The notes under the pieces were generated by a model. The model saw only the letters and a list, made by a program, of their open reading frames with translations, was not told the DNA's origin and did not search any database. 20,840 nucleotides of DNA from positions 1 through 20,840 of the forward strand of contig NZ_JBMLSD010000364.1 of the NCBI RefSeq assembly GCF_049240685.1. Reading direction: 5' to 3'. This DNA is from Flectobacillus sp049240685 (GTDB lineage: Bacteria; Bacteroidota; Bacteroidia; Cytophagales; Spirosomataceae). Both the position numbers and the translations under genes were made by a program. Positions 1-6,992 of this stretch are shown one piece after another. Positions within the stretch are counted from its first letter, which is position 1. Each line of letters begins with the position of its first letter.

Positions 1-24
1 ACAAAAATCAAATTCTATTTTGCC

Positions 25-151
25 TACCTAAGTAAAAGGAAAGATTAAATCAATAGTATCTCAAAGATGAAAATCAAGGTTAACTTTTTGATTATTAATA
101 TATTATAATAACTGATATACTGTTAACTAATAACGTCTTGTTACTTACTTA
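25..151. repeat. MITE-like repeat, copy A (upstream of wzm)
   Basis: A ~127-bp AT-rich block. Its body (29-140) matches 2321-2432 without gaps at about 89 of 112 positions when aligned by eye. The ends are inverted: TACCTAAGTAA on the left (25-35) and TTACTTACTTA on the right (141-151). It lies just before the wzm start and must contain or overlap that gene's promoter region. The segment most conserved between copies includes TTTTGATTAT and ATATACTNTTAAC-AATAACG. There is no coding potential beyond a 13-codon ORF, and no clear target-site duplication. Confidence 0.6.
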
Positions 152-188
152 CGCTCAATTAAATTTTATCAACGCTAATTTTCTCCTT

Positions 189-1049
189 ATGAAATTGGAC
201 ACGAATCAAACTAGTGATTGGGAATGGGAAATTAAACCCTCTGTCGGGTGGTTCGATTTTAGTTTAAAAAAAATCTTCAATCATGCAGATTTGATTTGGA
301 GTCTCACCAAAAGAGATTTGCAGAGTAGTCATAAACAAACCGTTTTGGGTAATTTTTGGTTGATTTTCCAACCACTCATAACAACAATCGTCTATACGCT
401 TGTTTTTTCCAATATCATCAAGGTTTCTACCGACGGGATGCCTCCTTTGCTGTTTTATTTGACTGGAAATATGTTATGGAGTTTTTTTGCAGATAGTATG
501 TTTGGCGCCTTGTATACCTTTCGAACAAATGCCCATATTTTATCAAAAGTTTACTTTCCAAGAATTATTCTACCCATCAGTAGCGTGTTGGTACAGGCCT
601 ACAAGTTAGGTATCAATTTTATATTTTTCCTTTTGACAGTTTTGTTTTATCAACTATTTACCAATTGGGAGATATCCTTTAATTACAATCTTTTGGCAAT
701 TCCCTTTCTTTTGGTATTTATGGCATTATATGCGCTGGCTTTGGGCTCGTTTTCTTTTATTCTAACCACAAAATATAAAGATTTAGAAAATATTATACAG
801 TTGGCTATGCGACTATATATGTTTGTGACCCCAGTATTTTACCCTGTTTCGTTGGTTTCAGAAGAACTTTCGTGGGCTTTTTGGTTCAATCCACTTACAG
901 CTATCTTCGAAAGTTTTCGAGCGTGTTATGCCTCAAATGCCTTTTGGACACAAGAGCTTTATATATCCTTGCTATCCATCAGTGTATTTAGCGTGATTGC
1001 CCTTCTCGTTTTCAGAAAATTTGAAAGTAAATTTATAGAGGTATTATAA
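189..1049 (+). CDS. wzm: ABC transporter permease, polysaccharide export (Wzm-type)
   Basis: Integral inner-membrane subunit of an ABC-2 type exporter that moves a lipid-linked polysaccharide, such as O-antigen or capsule, to the periplasm. From this ATG the protein is 286 aa. A cytoplasmic N-terminus with an amphipathic stretch (WSLTKRDLQSSHKQTVLGNFW) is typical of the ABC2_membrane family. About six hydrophobic segments follow, beginning FWLIFQPLITTIVYTLVF and ending near YISLLSISVFSVIALLVF. An upstream in-frame TTG at 138 would add 17 residues, but it lies inside the repeat's inverted end, so the ATG at 189 is preferred. The stop overlaps the next start by one base (TAATG), which indicates translational coupling with the ATPase. 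The family is secure; the exact glycan exported cannot be told. Confidence 0.9.
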   Translation: MKLDTNQTSDWEWEIKPSVGWFDFSLKKIFNHADLIWSLTKRDLQSSHKQTVLGNFWLIFQPLITTIVYTLVFSNIIKVSTDGMPPLLFYLTGNMLWSFFADSMFGALYTFRTNAHILSKVYFPRIILPISSVLVQAYKLGINFIFFLLTVLFYQLFTNWEISFNYNLLAIPFLLVFMALYALALGSFSFILTTKYKDLENIIQLAMRLYMFVTPVFYPVSLVSEELSWAFWFNPLTAIFESFRACYASNAFWTQELYISLLSISVFSVIALLVFRKFESKFIEVL

Positions 1050-2269
1050 TGGCCAAACCAGTAATAGAATTTAACCAAGTTTCAAAATCTTTTGAAATTG
1101 GTAAGCTAGGAAGTGAGACCTTACGTCAGGATTTAATCCAATATTGGCAACAACTAATAGGCAAAGCCAGTCCTGCTTCAGCAAATAATACCTTTTGGGC
1201 ACTACAGGATGTATCATTTTCGGTAAATGAGGGCGAGGTAATTGGCATAATTGGCCGCAACGGCTCGGGCAAATCTACCTTGATGAAAATTCTCTCAAGG
1301 GTTTTGTTACCAACCAAAGGCCAAATTCGCGGTAGAGGAAAAATATCTAGTATTTTAGAAGTTGGCACAGGCTTTCATGGAGAACTCACAGGACTCGAAA
1401 ACATATTTCTTAATGCTCAAATCTTGGGCATGAAAAAATATGAAGTAAGCCAAAAACTTGAAGAAATCATTGCCTTTTCTGGCATCGAAGACTTTATCAA
1501 TACACCCGTAAAGCGTTATTCGAGCGGAATGTACGTAAGATTAGCGTTTTCAGTAGCAGCACATTTAGATGCCGATATTCTGATTTTGGATGAAGTTTTG
1601 GCAGTGGGAGATGCAGAATTTCAAAAAAAATGTCTCTCGAAAATGCGAGAATTAGCCTCTACAGAAGGTAAAACGACCTTGATTATCAGTCATGACATGC
1701 AGGCCTTGCGGCAATTGTGCAACCATATCGCGTATTTAGACAAAGGAAGGCTCATCGAATATGGTGCACCCACACCAACCATCGGCAAATACCTGTATCA
1801 GGAAAAAATTGAGTTTTTAAATCAAGATTATTCCTCAGCTAGTACGGCTCCGGGCAATGCCTACCTGAGAGTCAAGCGAGTAGCAATTACGCCTTCTGAA
1901 AGAATCGACCAGATTATCTACCGAGACTCAATACTACATTTTGAGCTAGAATTCTGGAATATAGTACCAGCCCTAGATATTAAGGTGAGGCTGTTTGTCT
2001 TTAGTTTTTCTGGAGAATGTCTTATCAATATAGATGCGCCATTAAAAAATTTAGGACAACAAAATCTCCACAAAGTTGCTGGCGAGATTCCGAGTAGTTA
2101 TTTAGGCGCTGGCTCCTATTATTTCTCGGTGTATTTTTTGGATGCCTCCGACAAAAAAGTTTTAGGTTTTGATACCTGTTTGTCTATTGATTTGACTAGC
2201 GAAAAACCAAGTGATTTGGATATACCTCAAGCGTACATTGCCTCTATTCTAAAGCTACGTCATGAGTAG
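1049..2269 (+). CDS. wzt: ABC transporter ATP-binding protein with Wzt-type C-terminal domain
   Basis: ATPase partner of the permease immediately upstream, powering polysaccharide export across the inner membrane. Visible motifs are Walker A GRNGSGKST (residues 69-77), the ABC signature YSSGM (157-161), Walker B ILILDE (177-182) and the switch histidine H215 (IISHD). The stretch ELTGLENIFLNAQILGMKKYE after the Q-loop region is characteristic of the polysaccharide/teichoic-acid export subfamily. At 406 aa it is longer than a bare nucleotide-binding domain. Residues from about 255 onward form a beta-rich C-terminal domain like the Wzt carbohydrate-binding domain, which in known systems recognises a chain-terminating modification of the glycan. 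Its start shares one base with the permease stop. The ATPase call is firm; the carbohydrate-binding reading of the C-terminus is family knowledge. Confidence 0.92.
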   Translation: MAKPVIEFNQVSKSFEIGKLGSETLRQDLIQYWQQLIGKASPASANNTFWALQDVSFSVNEGEVIGIIGRNGSGKSTLMKILSRVLLPTKGQIRGRGKISSILEVGTGFHGELTGLENIFLNAQILGMKKYEVSQKLEEIIAFSGIEDFINTPVKRYSSGMYVRLAFSVAAHLDADILILDEVLAVGDAEFQKKCLSKMRELASTEGKTTLIISHDMQALRQLCNHIAYLDKGRLIEYGAPTPTIGKYLYQEKIEFLNQDYSSASTAPGNAYLRVKRVAITPSERIDQIIYRDSILHFELEFWNIVPALDIKVRLFVFSFSGECLINIDAPLKNLGQQNLHKVAGEIPSSYLGAGSYYFSVYFLDASDKKVLGFDTCLSIDLTSEKPSDLDIPQAYIASILKLRHE

Positions 2270-2316
2270 GCTGTTGTGCATTGTAACATAAAGTATAGAC
2301 CTAACCTAAAATACAA

Positions 2317-2439
2317 TAAGTAAGTAAAAGGAAAGATTTAATTAATAGTATATCAAAGGTAAAAGTTGAATGTAACCTTTTGATTATGAACATCTTCAAA
2401 TAACCCATATACTATTAACCAATAACGTTTTCCTACCTA
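2317..2439. repeat. MITE-like repeat, copy B (between wzt and the first glycosyltransferase)
   Basis: The second, diverged copy of the element at 25-151, in the same orientation. The left end is an exact TAAGTAAGTAA (2317-2327). The right end, TTCCTACCTA, is a degraded inverted version of it. The body matches copy A at about 80% by hand alignment, with one poorly matched stretch around 2363-2372. It occupies most of the 238-bp spacer between wzt and the glycosyltransferase at 2508, so it may supply the promoter for that gene. Confidence 0.6.
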
Positions 2440-2507
2440 GAGTCCCAATTAAGAAAATTCATTATTTGAACTATTACAGTCCGATTTAAAATTTTAAAAA
2501 CCCTATT

Positions 2508-3788
2508 ATGAGTCAGACCGCTTATTCTCCACGAAAAATCCATCATTGTAGGTTGGAAGAAGGTATTCCTCCTCTCCCCACTGGAGAAGCAGCCTATTAT
2601 CTTTTCTGGTTTAATAATATCCCCTTGGGACATCTATGGCTTGATAGTGTCTATCCAAAAGATATTTCTGAATGGGAAGACTTTATTTTGAATGCCTTAA
2701 AAAAGGCATTTGCGTATTATTTCAAACCCCTCACTCCCCCAGAAAAAAGACAGATATTACGTGCTTTTAAAGACAAATCTTCTTTCTTAAATTTAAGATT
2801 ATCAAACAATTACAAAAAAATATTTGATACTCCCGCACCTGCCGAACTACCAAGTATTTCGGTAGTTATTTGTACAAGAAATAGAACCAAAGCCCTCAAA
2901 GAATGTCTTTCAAGACTGTTGCTTTCAACAGAGCAAAACTTTGAGATTGTTGTTGTGGACAATGCGCCCTCCGATGATGGAACAGCCAGTTTAATCAAAA
3001 ATGAATTTCCTTCTGTAAATTATATTTTAGAGCCTCGCAAAGGATTAGATATCGCTCGTAATACAGGCGCTATGACTGCCAAAGGCGACATCATTGCTTA
3101 TACCGATGACGATGTAATGGTTACACCCGAATGGGTCGCTCAAATCAGAAGAAGTTTCAGCGATCCACAAACAATGTCAGTTACAGGCTTGGTTATACCA
3201 TATCAATTAAATACTGAAGCTCAGTGTTTTTTCGAAAGATTTTGGGGCTTTAATAAAGGCCACGAGCCTCTCGTTTTTGACCATGAGTATTTTGAGAAAC
3301 ACTTGCCAGTGGGTGTTCCAGCTTGGGATGTGGGCGCAGGAGCCAATATGGCATTTCGAAAAAGCGTATTCGAAAAAGTTGGCTACTTTGATGAAAGATT
3401 AGATGTGGGAGCCTCAGGATGCAGTGGCGATTCAGAGTTTTGGTATCGTATCATGGCCGAAGGGTTTACTTGTAGATACTTTCCGCATATTTACGTTTAT
3501 CACCAGCATCGAGAGTCTTGGGAGGAGCTCAAAAAACAAATTCATGCCTATATGCGAGGGAATGTTAGCTCGGTATTGGTACAATATCAAAAATACCGAC
3601 ACAAAGGCGAGCTCTATAGACTCAGAAAAAGTTTACCGATTTATTATCTAAAACGCCTCAAATATGCTATTTTACATCCAAAATCAAAACATAATAAATT
3701 TATGTTTGAAGAGATAAAAGGATGTTTTTCGGGTTGGAGGTTTTTTATAAAAAATAAAAATACGAACGCATACCCCTTAAGTAAGTAA
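2508..3788 (+). CDS. Glycosyltransferase family 2 with ~110-residue N-terminal extension
   Basis: Transfers a sugar from a nucleotide donor to a growing glycan, probably at the cytoplasmic membrane. The GT-A domain starts near residue 116 (SISVVICTRNRTKALKECL). It continues through the nucleotide-binding aspartate in VVVDNAPSDDGT (D151) and GLDIARNTGAMTAKGDIIAYTDDD. The last acidic run (D200-D202) is the DXD-type metal site. GDSEFW (307-312) fits the acceptor/catalytic acidic motif. Residues 1-115 (IPLGHLWLD and a segment predicted to be mostly helical) do not resemble the GT-A fold and I do not recognise them. There are no strong membrane helices. It is separated from wzt by repeat B, so it may have its own promoter. 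Its stop codon lies within a TAAGTAAGTAA motif. The family is firm; donor and acceptor are unknown. Confidence 0.88.
   Translation: MSQTAYSPRKIHHCRLEEGIPPLPTGEAAYYLFWFNNIPLGHLWLDSVYPKDISEWEDFILNALKKAFAYYFKPLTPPEKRQILRAFKDKSSFLNLRLSNNYKKIFDTPAPAELPSISVVICTRNRTKALKECLSRLLLSTEQNFEIVVVDNAPSDDGTASLIKNEFPSVNYILEPRKGLDIARNTGAMTAKGDIIAYTDDDVMVTPEWVAQIRRSFSDPQTMSVTGLVIPYQLNTEAQCFFERFWGFNKGHEPLVFDHEYFEKHLPVGVPAWDVGAGANMAFRKSVFEKVGYFDERLDVGASGCSGDSEFWYRIMAEGFTCRYFPHIYVYHQHRESWEELKKQIHAYMRGNVSSVLVQYQKYRHKGELYRLRKSLPIYYLKRLKYAILHPKSKHNKFMFEEIKGCFSGWRFFIKNKNTNAYPLSK
3778..3788 (+). repeat. Lone 11-bp TAAGTAAGTAA motif at a stop codon
   Basis: An exact copy of the inverted-end motif of the MITE-like repeats (also at 2317-2327 and, inverted, at 141-151). 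Here its last three bases are the stop codon of the glycosyltransferase. No recognisable repeat body follows, so it is either a remnant end or coincidence. Confidence 0.4.
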
Positions 3789-3804
3789 GCAAAAATTGGA
3801 AGGA

Positions 3805-3900
3805 GGCACAAGGCAAAGAGTGTTATAATATACTGAAAAACAACTTATTATGCTTTTTAAGAACCCACTGCCGAAAGCTGATTCCTAAAAGCCGAAAGCT
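3805..3900 (+). repeat. Dispersed intergenic repeat, copy 1
   Basis: Starts GGCACAAGGCAAAGAGTGTT and ends with two GCCGAAAGCT units (3870s and 3891-3900). Both ends match the other two copies, while the middle is diverged or replaced. It is noncoding and lies just after the first glycosyltransferase. Confidence 0.5.
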
Positions 3901-4079
3901 TAAATTTTACTTTACTCACTAAATTAGCCTTTTGCAGTTTAGTCCCTATACAATCATTTCTTGCTAGCTTCAAAAAAAACTTATTAAGGCCTAAGGCTTT
4001 GATAGGTATACCAATTGAGTAATTGTGTTTCCTTGATTATTGGACAAAATTGAATTTAAGTAATGTGTTTTGGACTACA

Positions 4080-4163
4080 GGCACAGGGCAATGAGCGTTA
4101 AAGTGTTTTTTAGTAATGCTAGATATGATTTTGCCGAATGCCCAAAGCCGAATGCCCAAAGCT
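4080..4163 (+). repeat. Dispersed intergenic repeat, copy 2
   Basis: Starts GGCACAGGGCAATGAGCGTT, continues TTTTTTAGTAATGCTAGATATG, and ends in an internal tandem GCCGAATGCCCAAA repeated twice, then GCT. It matches the complement of 5414-5490 along nearly its whole length. The only clear length differences are about one extra GCCGAATGCCCAAA-type unit and two single-base gaps. Confidence 0.6.
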
Positions 4164-4221
4164 ATTTAATCATCTATACTATCTCTATCTAAGTTATTTT
4201 AGCTAAATAGTTAATACTGTT

Positions 4222-5214
4222 ATGTCTATTTCCTCTATTCGAACGCCCCAAAGTCCTCCTCAAATTGAACCCATTCAGGAGGTAAACAGGCCCTTGGTAT
4301 CTGTGATGATACCTGCATTTAATTGTTATAACTATGTTGAACAAACATTAAATAGCGTTTTGAATCAAATTGAAGATTTTTCTTTATTTCAAATTGAAAT
4401 TATCGACGATCATAGCACCGATGGCGACTTAGGGCTTATTGCAGATAAATATAGTCATTTGAATGTCGGCTACTTTAGGCAAGAAAAAAATGTGGGGAGC
4501 CTAAGAAACTTTGAGACCTGTATCAATCGAGCAAAAGGACATTGGATTCATATCTTGCATGGAGATGATATGGTGAAGGAGGGTTTTTACACCGAAATTT
4601 TCAGCCTAATTAAGGATTATCCTAGTGTTGGAGCTGTTTTTACGGACTACATATACATGAATGAAAAAAATGAAGAATTGTATGCGCTTCCTCCACTGCA
4701 TCATGAGGCTGGAATTCTTGAGAATTGGTTTGAAAGAATCTCCAAAGGTCAGCGAGTACAGCCACCTGCTATTGTTGTAAAACGCTCGGTATATGAAGAT
4801 TTGGGCAGTTTCTTTGGTGTACACTATGGTGAAGACTGGGAAATGTGGGTGCGCATTGCGACAAAATATGACTTTGCCTATACCCCAAAATACCTTGCGC
4901 TTTATAGATTACATCAAAACAATATTACGAGTCGCTCATTTTTATCTAATGACGACATCAAAAGTATTATTAAAGTAATTGACATTATTCAGCACTATTG
5001 GCCAAAAGAAAAAAGAAAAGAACTAAGACAGGAAGCCTTAAAAAATTTCTCACAATATTTTGCCAAGATTTCTGATAAAATTTATCATGATTATCGAAGC
5101 CCTAAAGCCGCTCATAAGCATGCTTGGCAAAGTTTTTTGATGCATCAAAATCAGGTTACGCTCAAATACTTTGTTAAAAATACCATCAAGCGAATCATTA
5201 GGTATAGAATCTAA
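4222..5214 (+). CDS. Glycosyltransferase family 2
   Basis: A GT-A fold sugar transferase of 330 aa, presumably acting on the same cell-surface glycan as its neighbours. The nucleotide-binding start is LVSVMIPAFNCYNYVEQTLNSVL (about residues 25-47). The first aspartates lie in IIDDHSTDGD (62-63), and the DXD-type motif is HGDD (113-116). GEDWEMW (203-209) is the usual E/D-D-W catalytic-acid motif, followed by LYRLHQNNITS, the typical end of the GT-A domain. The C-terminal ~90 residues are basic and helical, without clear membrane spans. It stands alone, with repeat-filled spacers of 433 bp upstream and 294 bp downstream. The next gene is convergent, so it is probably a single-gene transcript. 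Start choice: this ATG leaves a plausible short N-terminal tail before the first beta strand. Confidence 0.9.
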   Translation: MSISSIRTPQSPPQIEPIQEVNRPLVSVMIPAFNCYNYVEQTLNSVLNQIEDFSLFQIEIIDDHSTDGDLGLIADKYSHLNVGYFRQEKNVGSLRNFETCINRAKGHWIHILHGDDMVKEGFYTEIFSLIKDYPSVGAVFTDYIYMNEKNEELYALPPLHHEAGILENWFERISKGQRVQPPAIVVKRSVYEDLGSFFGVHYGEDWEMWVRIATKYDFAYTPKYLALYRLHQNNITSRSFLSNDDIKSIIKVIDIIQHYWPKEKRKELRQEALKNFSQYFAKISDKIYHDYRSPKAAHKHAWQSFLMHQNQVTLKYFVKNTIKRIIRYRI

Positions 5215-5413
5215 ATCAAATTTTGATAATAAAATTTACTCTATAGGCTGCCTAAAAGAAGTGGCAATTTGAGTGTTGAGTTGGTTGGCACTGTACAAAA
5301 TCTTTCTGATGAACCACAGTACTATTTTTGCCAAATGCCAACCATTTATCTCTAAGTTTGCTTCAATATTTGTTTAGTAATAAGTTTTAATGCAAAATAA
5401 AATTTATTTCTTG

Positions 5414-5490
5414 AGCTTTCGGCCATAAGCAATCGGCAAATACATGTCTATCGTTACTAAAAACATTTAACACGCTTTGCCTATTGCCTA
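5414..5490 (-). repeat. Dispersed intergenic repeat, copy 3 (inverted)
   Basis: Read on the minus strand it begins AGGCAATAGGCAAAGCGTGTT and runs through TTTTTAGTAACGATAGACATG. It then continues through TTTGCCGATTGC and ends GGCCGAAAGCT. It aligns closely with 4080-4163 but points the other way, so the glycosyltransferase at 4222-5214 lies between inverted copies. The rest of the 294-bp spacer (5215-5508) shows only a weak AAATTTT/AAAATTT stem just after the glycosyltransferase stop. Confidence 0.58.
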
Positions 5491-5508
5491 ACATGATTAC
5501 TTTGCACC

Positions 5509-6954
5509 CTATTTATTTGACACTTTAAATACCCAAGCTGGTTGTGAAGCAAAAGCGCTACGCACTTTTTCTGGGATAGTTACTTCAATTCCGTTAGGCG
5601 TAACTTTGTATTTCAAAGGTTTGACCTCTCCTATCAAAGTTACAATTGTAGACTTTTCAGCCTTTTTCCAAGGTAAAACTACCGTTGAAGGAACAGATTC
5701 GCCCTCTTTAGCCAAATAAGTCAAATAAGTAGATTTTTCTTTTCCGGTAAAAGCCCATTGTCCTTCACGATATGGTGCAACGGGTTTGGTACCATAAATA
5801 GACTCTCCGTTTACTGATACCCATTTGCCCATTTCTTCCATGCGCTGATATGCCTCATTATGCCATTCACCGTCTGGTCCTGGGGCTACATTCAGCAATA
5901 AATTACCATTTTTAGCTACAATATCAACCAACATGTGAATAATTTCACGAAGTGACTTGTATTTATCGTTTGGAACATACGACCAGCTAGTACCCATTGT
6001 AGTACAAGTTTCCCAAGGGATAGGCATATAATGGTCAGGAATAGACTGCTCGGGTGTCACGTAGTTTTCGAATTCGCCCGTTACAGTACGGTCTACTACC
6101 AACAAGCCGGGCTGATTCTTACGCCCCATAGCAGCAATTTTAGCCATATCGATATCTTGGTCATAAGGAATGGTTTTTTGCCAGCTAATATTAGGGTCGA
6201 TTGTAGAGAATGGACGAACCCAACCACCATCTAACCAAAGAATATCCATTTTGCCATATTGTGTCATCAACTCCTCAATTTGATTATAGGTAAAGTCTTT
6301 GAACTCCTGCCATTTTTGAGGATATTTTTTTGGGTCATAATTAACATTACGGTCTTTAGGTGGAAAATAAGACCACCAATAAGAAGGCGTATTCCAGTCA
6401 GGTTTTGAAAAGTATGCTCCAATCATAAAGTCCTTTTTACGGAAAGCATCAAAAACCTCCTTAGCAATGTTGCTTCGAGGGTTGCTCGAAAAAGGCGTTT
6501 TGGCATCTGTTACCTTATAGTTTGTATATTTTGAATCAAACATACAAAAGCCATCATGGTGTTTGGTAGTAAAAACCACATACTTCATCCCTGCTTTTTG
6601 AGCGGCATCTGCCCATTTTTCGGGAGCAAATTTGACAGGGTTAAACGTAGTTTGAAGGTTTTCGTAAGCCTTTTTGTACTCAAAATAGTTGGCAGAAGAA
6701 GCTCCACGACGCTCGCACCAACCTTCATCCTCAGGACAAAGTGACCAAGATTCAACGATACCCCATTCGCTATAGGTACCCCAGTGCATCAACAAACCAA
6801 ATTTGATGTCTTGCCAGTTGTCTAATTTCTTTTTTACCAACTCATCCTTCGGCCATACATATTTGCTATGGTCTTGTTCTGAGTGTTGTTGGGCATAAGA
6901 ATTACCCAACATCAAACTTGATAACAGGCTGAGTAAGATTACTTTTTTCTTCAT
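5509..6954 (-). CDS. Secreted GH29 alpha-L-fucosidase
   Basis: Retaining glycosidase that removes alpha-L-fucose from glycans, probably in the periplasm. An N-terminal signal peptide (MKKKVILLSLLSSLMLGNSYAQ) precedes the catalytic domain. Family 29 landmarks are FGLLMHWGTYSEWG (H57, W58), YVVFTTKHHDGFCMFDSKYTNY (H132-H133) and DILWLDGGW, whose D242 sits where the family's catalytic nucleophile lies. The stretch WETCTTMGTSWSY near 319-331 is also typical. The last ~100 residues (380 onward) form a beta-sandwich-like C-terminus. At 481 aa it is of normal family length, with no extra carbohydrate-binding module. It starts 38 bp after the haloperoxidase-like gene and ends the minus-strand cluster. 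The general acid/base residue is not conserved enough across the family to point to here. Confidence 0.94.
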   Translation of the reverse strand: MKKKVILLSLLSSLMLGNSYAQQHSEQDHSKYVWPKDELVKKKLDNWQDIKFGLLMHWGTYSEWGIVESWSLCPEDEGWCERRGASSANYFEYKKAYENLQTTFNPVKFAPEKWADAAQKAGMKYVVFTTKHHDGFCMFDSKYTNYKVTDAKTPFSSNPRSNIAKEVFDAFRKKDFMIGAYFSKPDWNTPSYWWSYFPPKDRNVNYDPKKYPQKWQEFKDFTYNQIEELMTQYGKMDILWLDGGWVRPFSTIDPNISWQKTIPYDQDIDMAKIAAMGRKNQPGLLVVDRTVTGEFENYVTPEQSIPDHYMPIPWETCTTMGTSWSYVPNDKYKSLREIIHMLVDIVAKNGNLLLNVAPGPDGEWHNEAYQRMEEMGKWVSVNGESIYGTKPVAPYREGQWAFTGKEKSTYLTYLAKEGESVPSTVVLPWKKAEKSTIVTLIGEVKPLKYKVTPNGIEVTIPEKVRSAFASQPAWVFKVSNK

Positions 6955-6992
6955 TGTTTTAATTATTGAAAATTGACTGTAGGAAAATAATA

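Larger units (their letters stand above)
3789..4221. other. 433-bp spacer between the two glycosyltransferases
   Basis: I see no credible gene, tRNA or strong terminator here. It contains two copies of the GGCA/GCCGAAAGCT dispersed repeat (3805-3900 and 4080-4163), separated by about 180 bp of AT-rich DNA. The 4165-4221 stretch directly before the next gene should carry its promoter, but no convincing TTTG/TAnnTTTG pair stands out. Confidence 0.6.

Noticed and set aside
138..188. TTG start extending the permease by 17 residues
   Set aside because: The extension overlaps the inverted end of the repeat and does not resemble the family N-terminus; the ATG at 189 gives a normal length.
3871..4163. 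GCCGAA-type units as a CRISPR array
   Set aside because: Units are too short, unequal and without uniform spacers; no cas gene is nearby.
5282..5344. Inverted TGGTTGGCA / TGCCAACCA as a terminator
   Set aside because: The loop is 45 bases, no T-tract follows the 3' arm, and only nine pairs form; it may be a worn part of the repeat-rich spacer.
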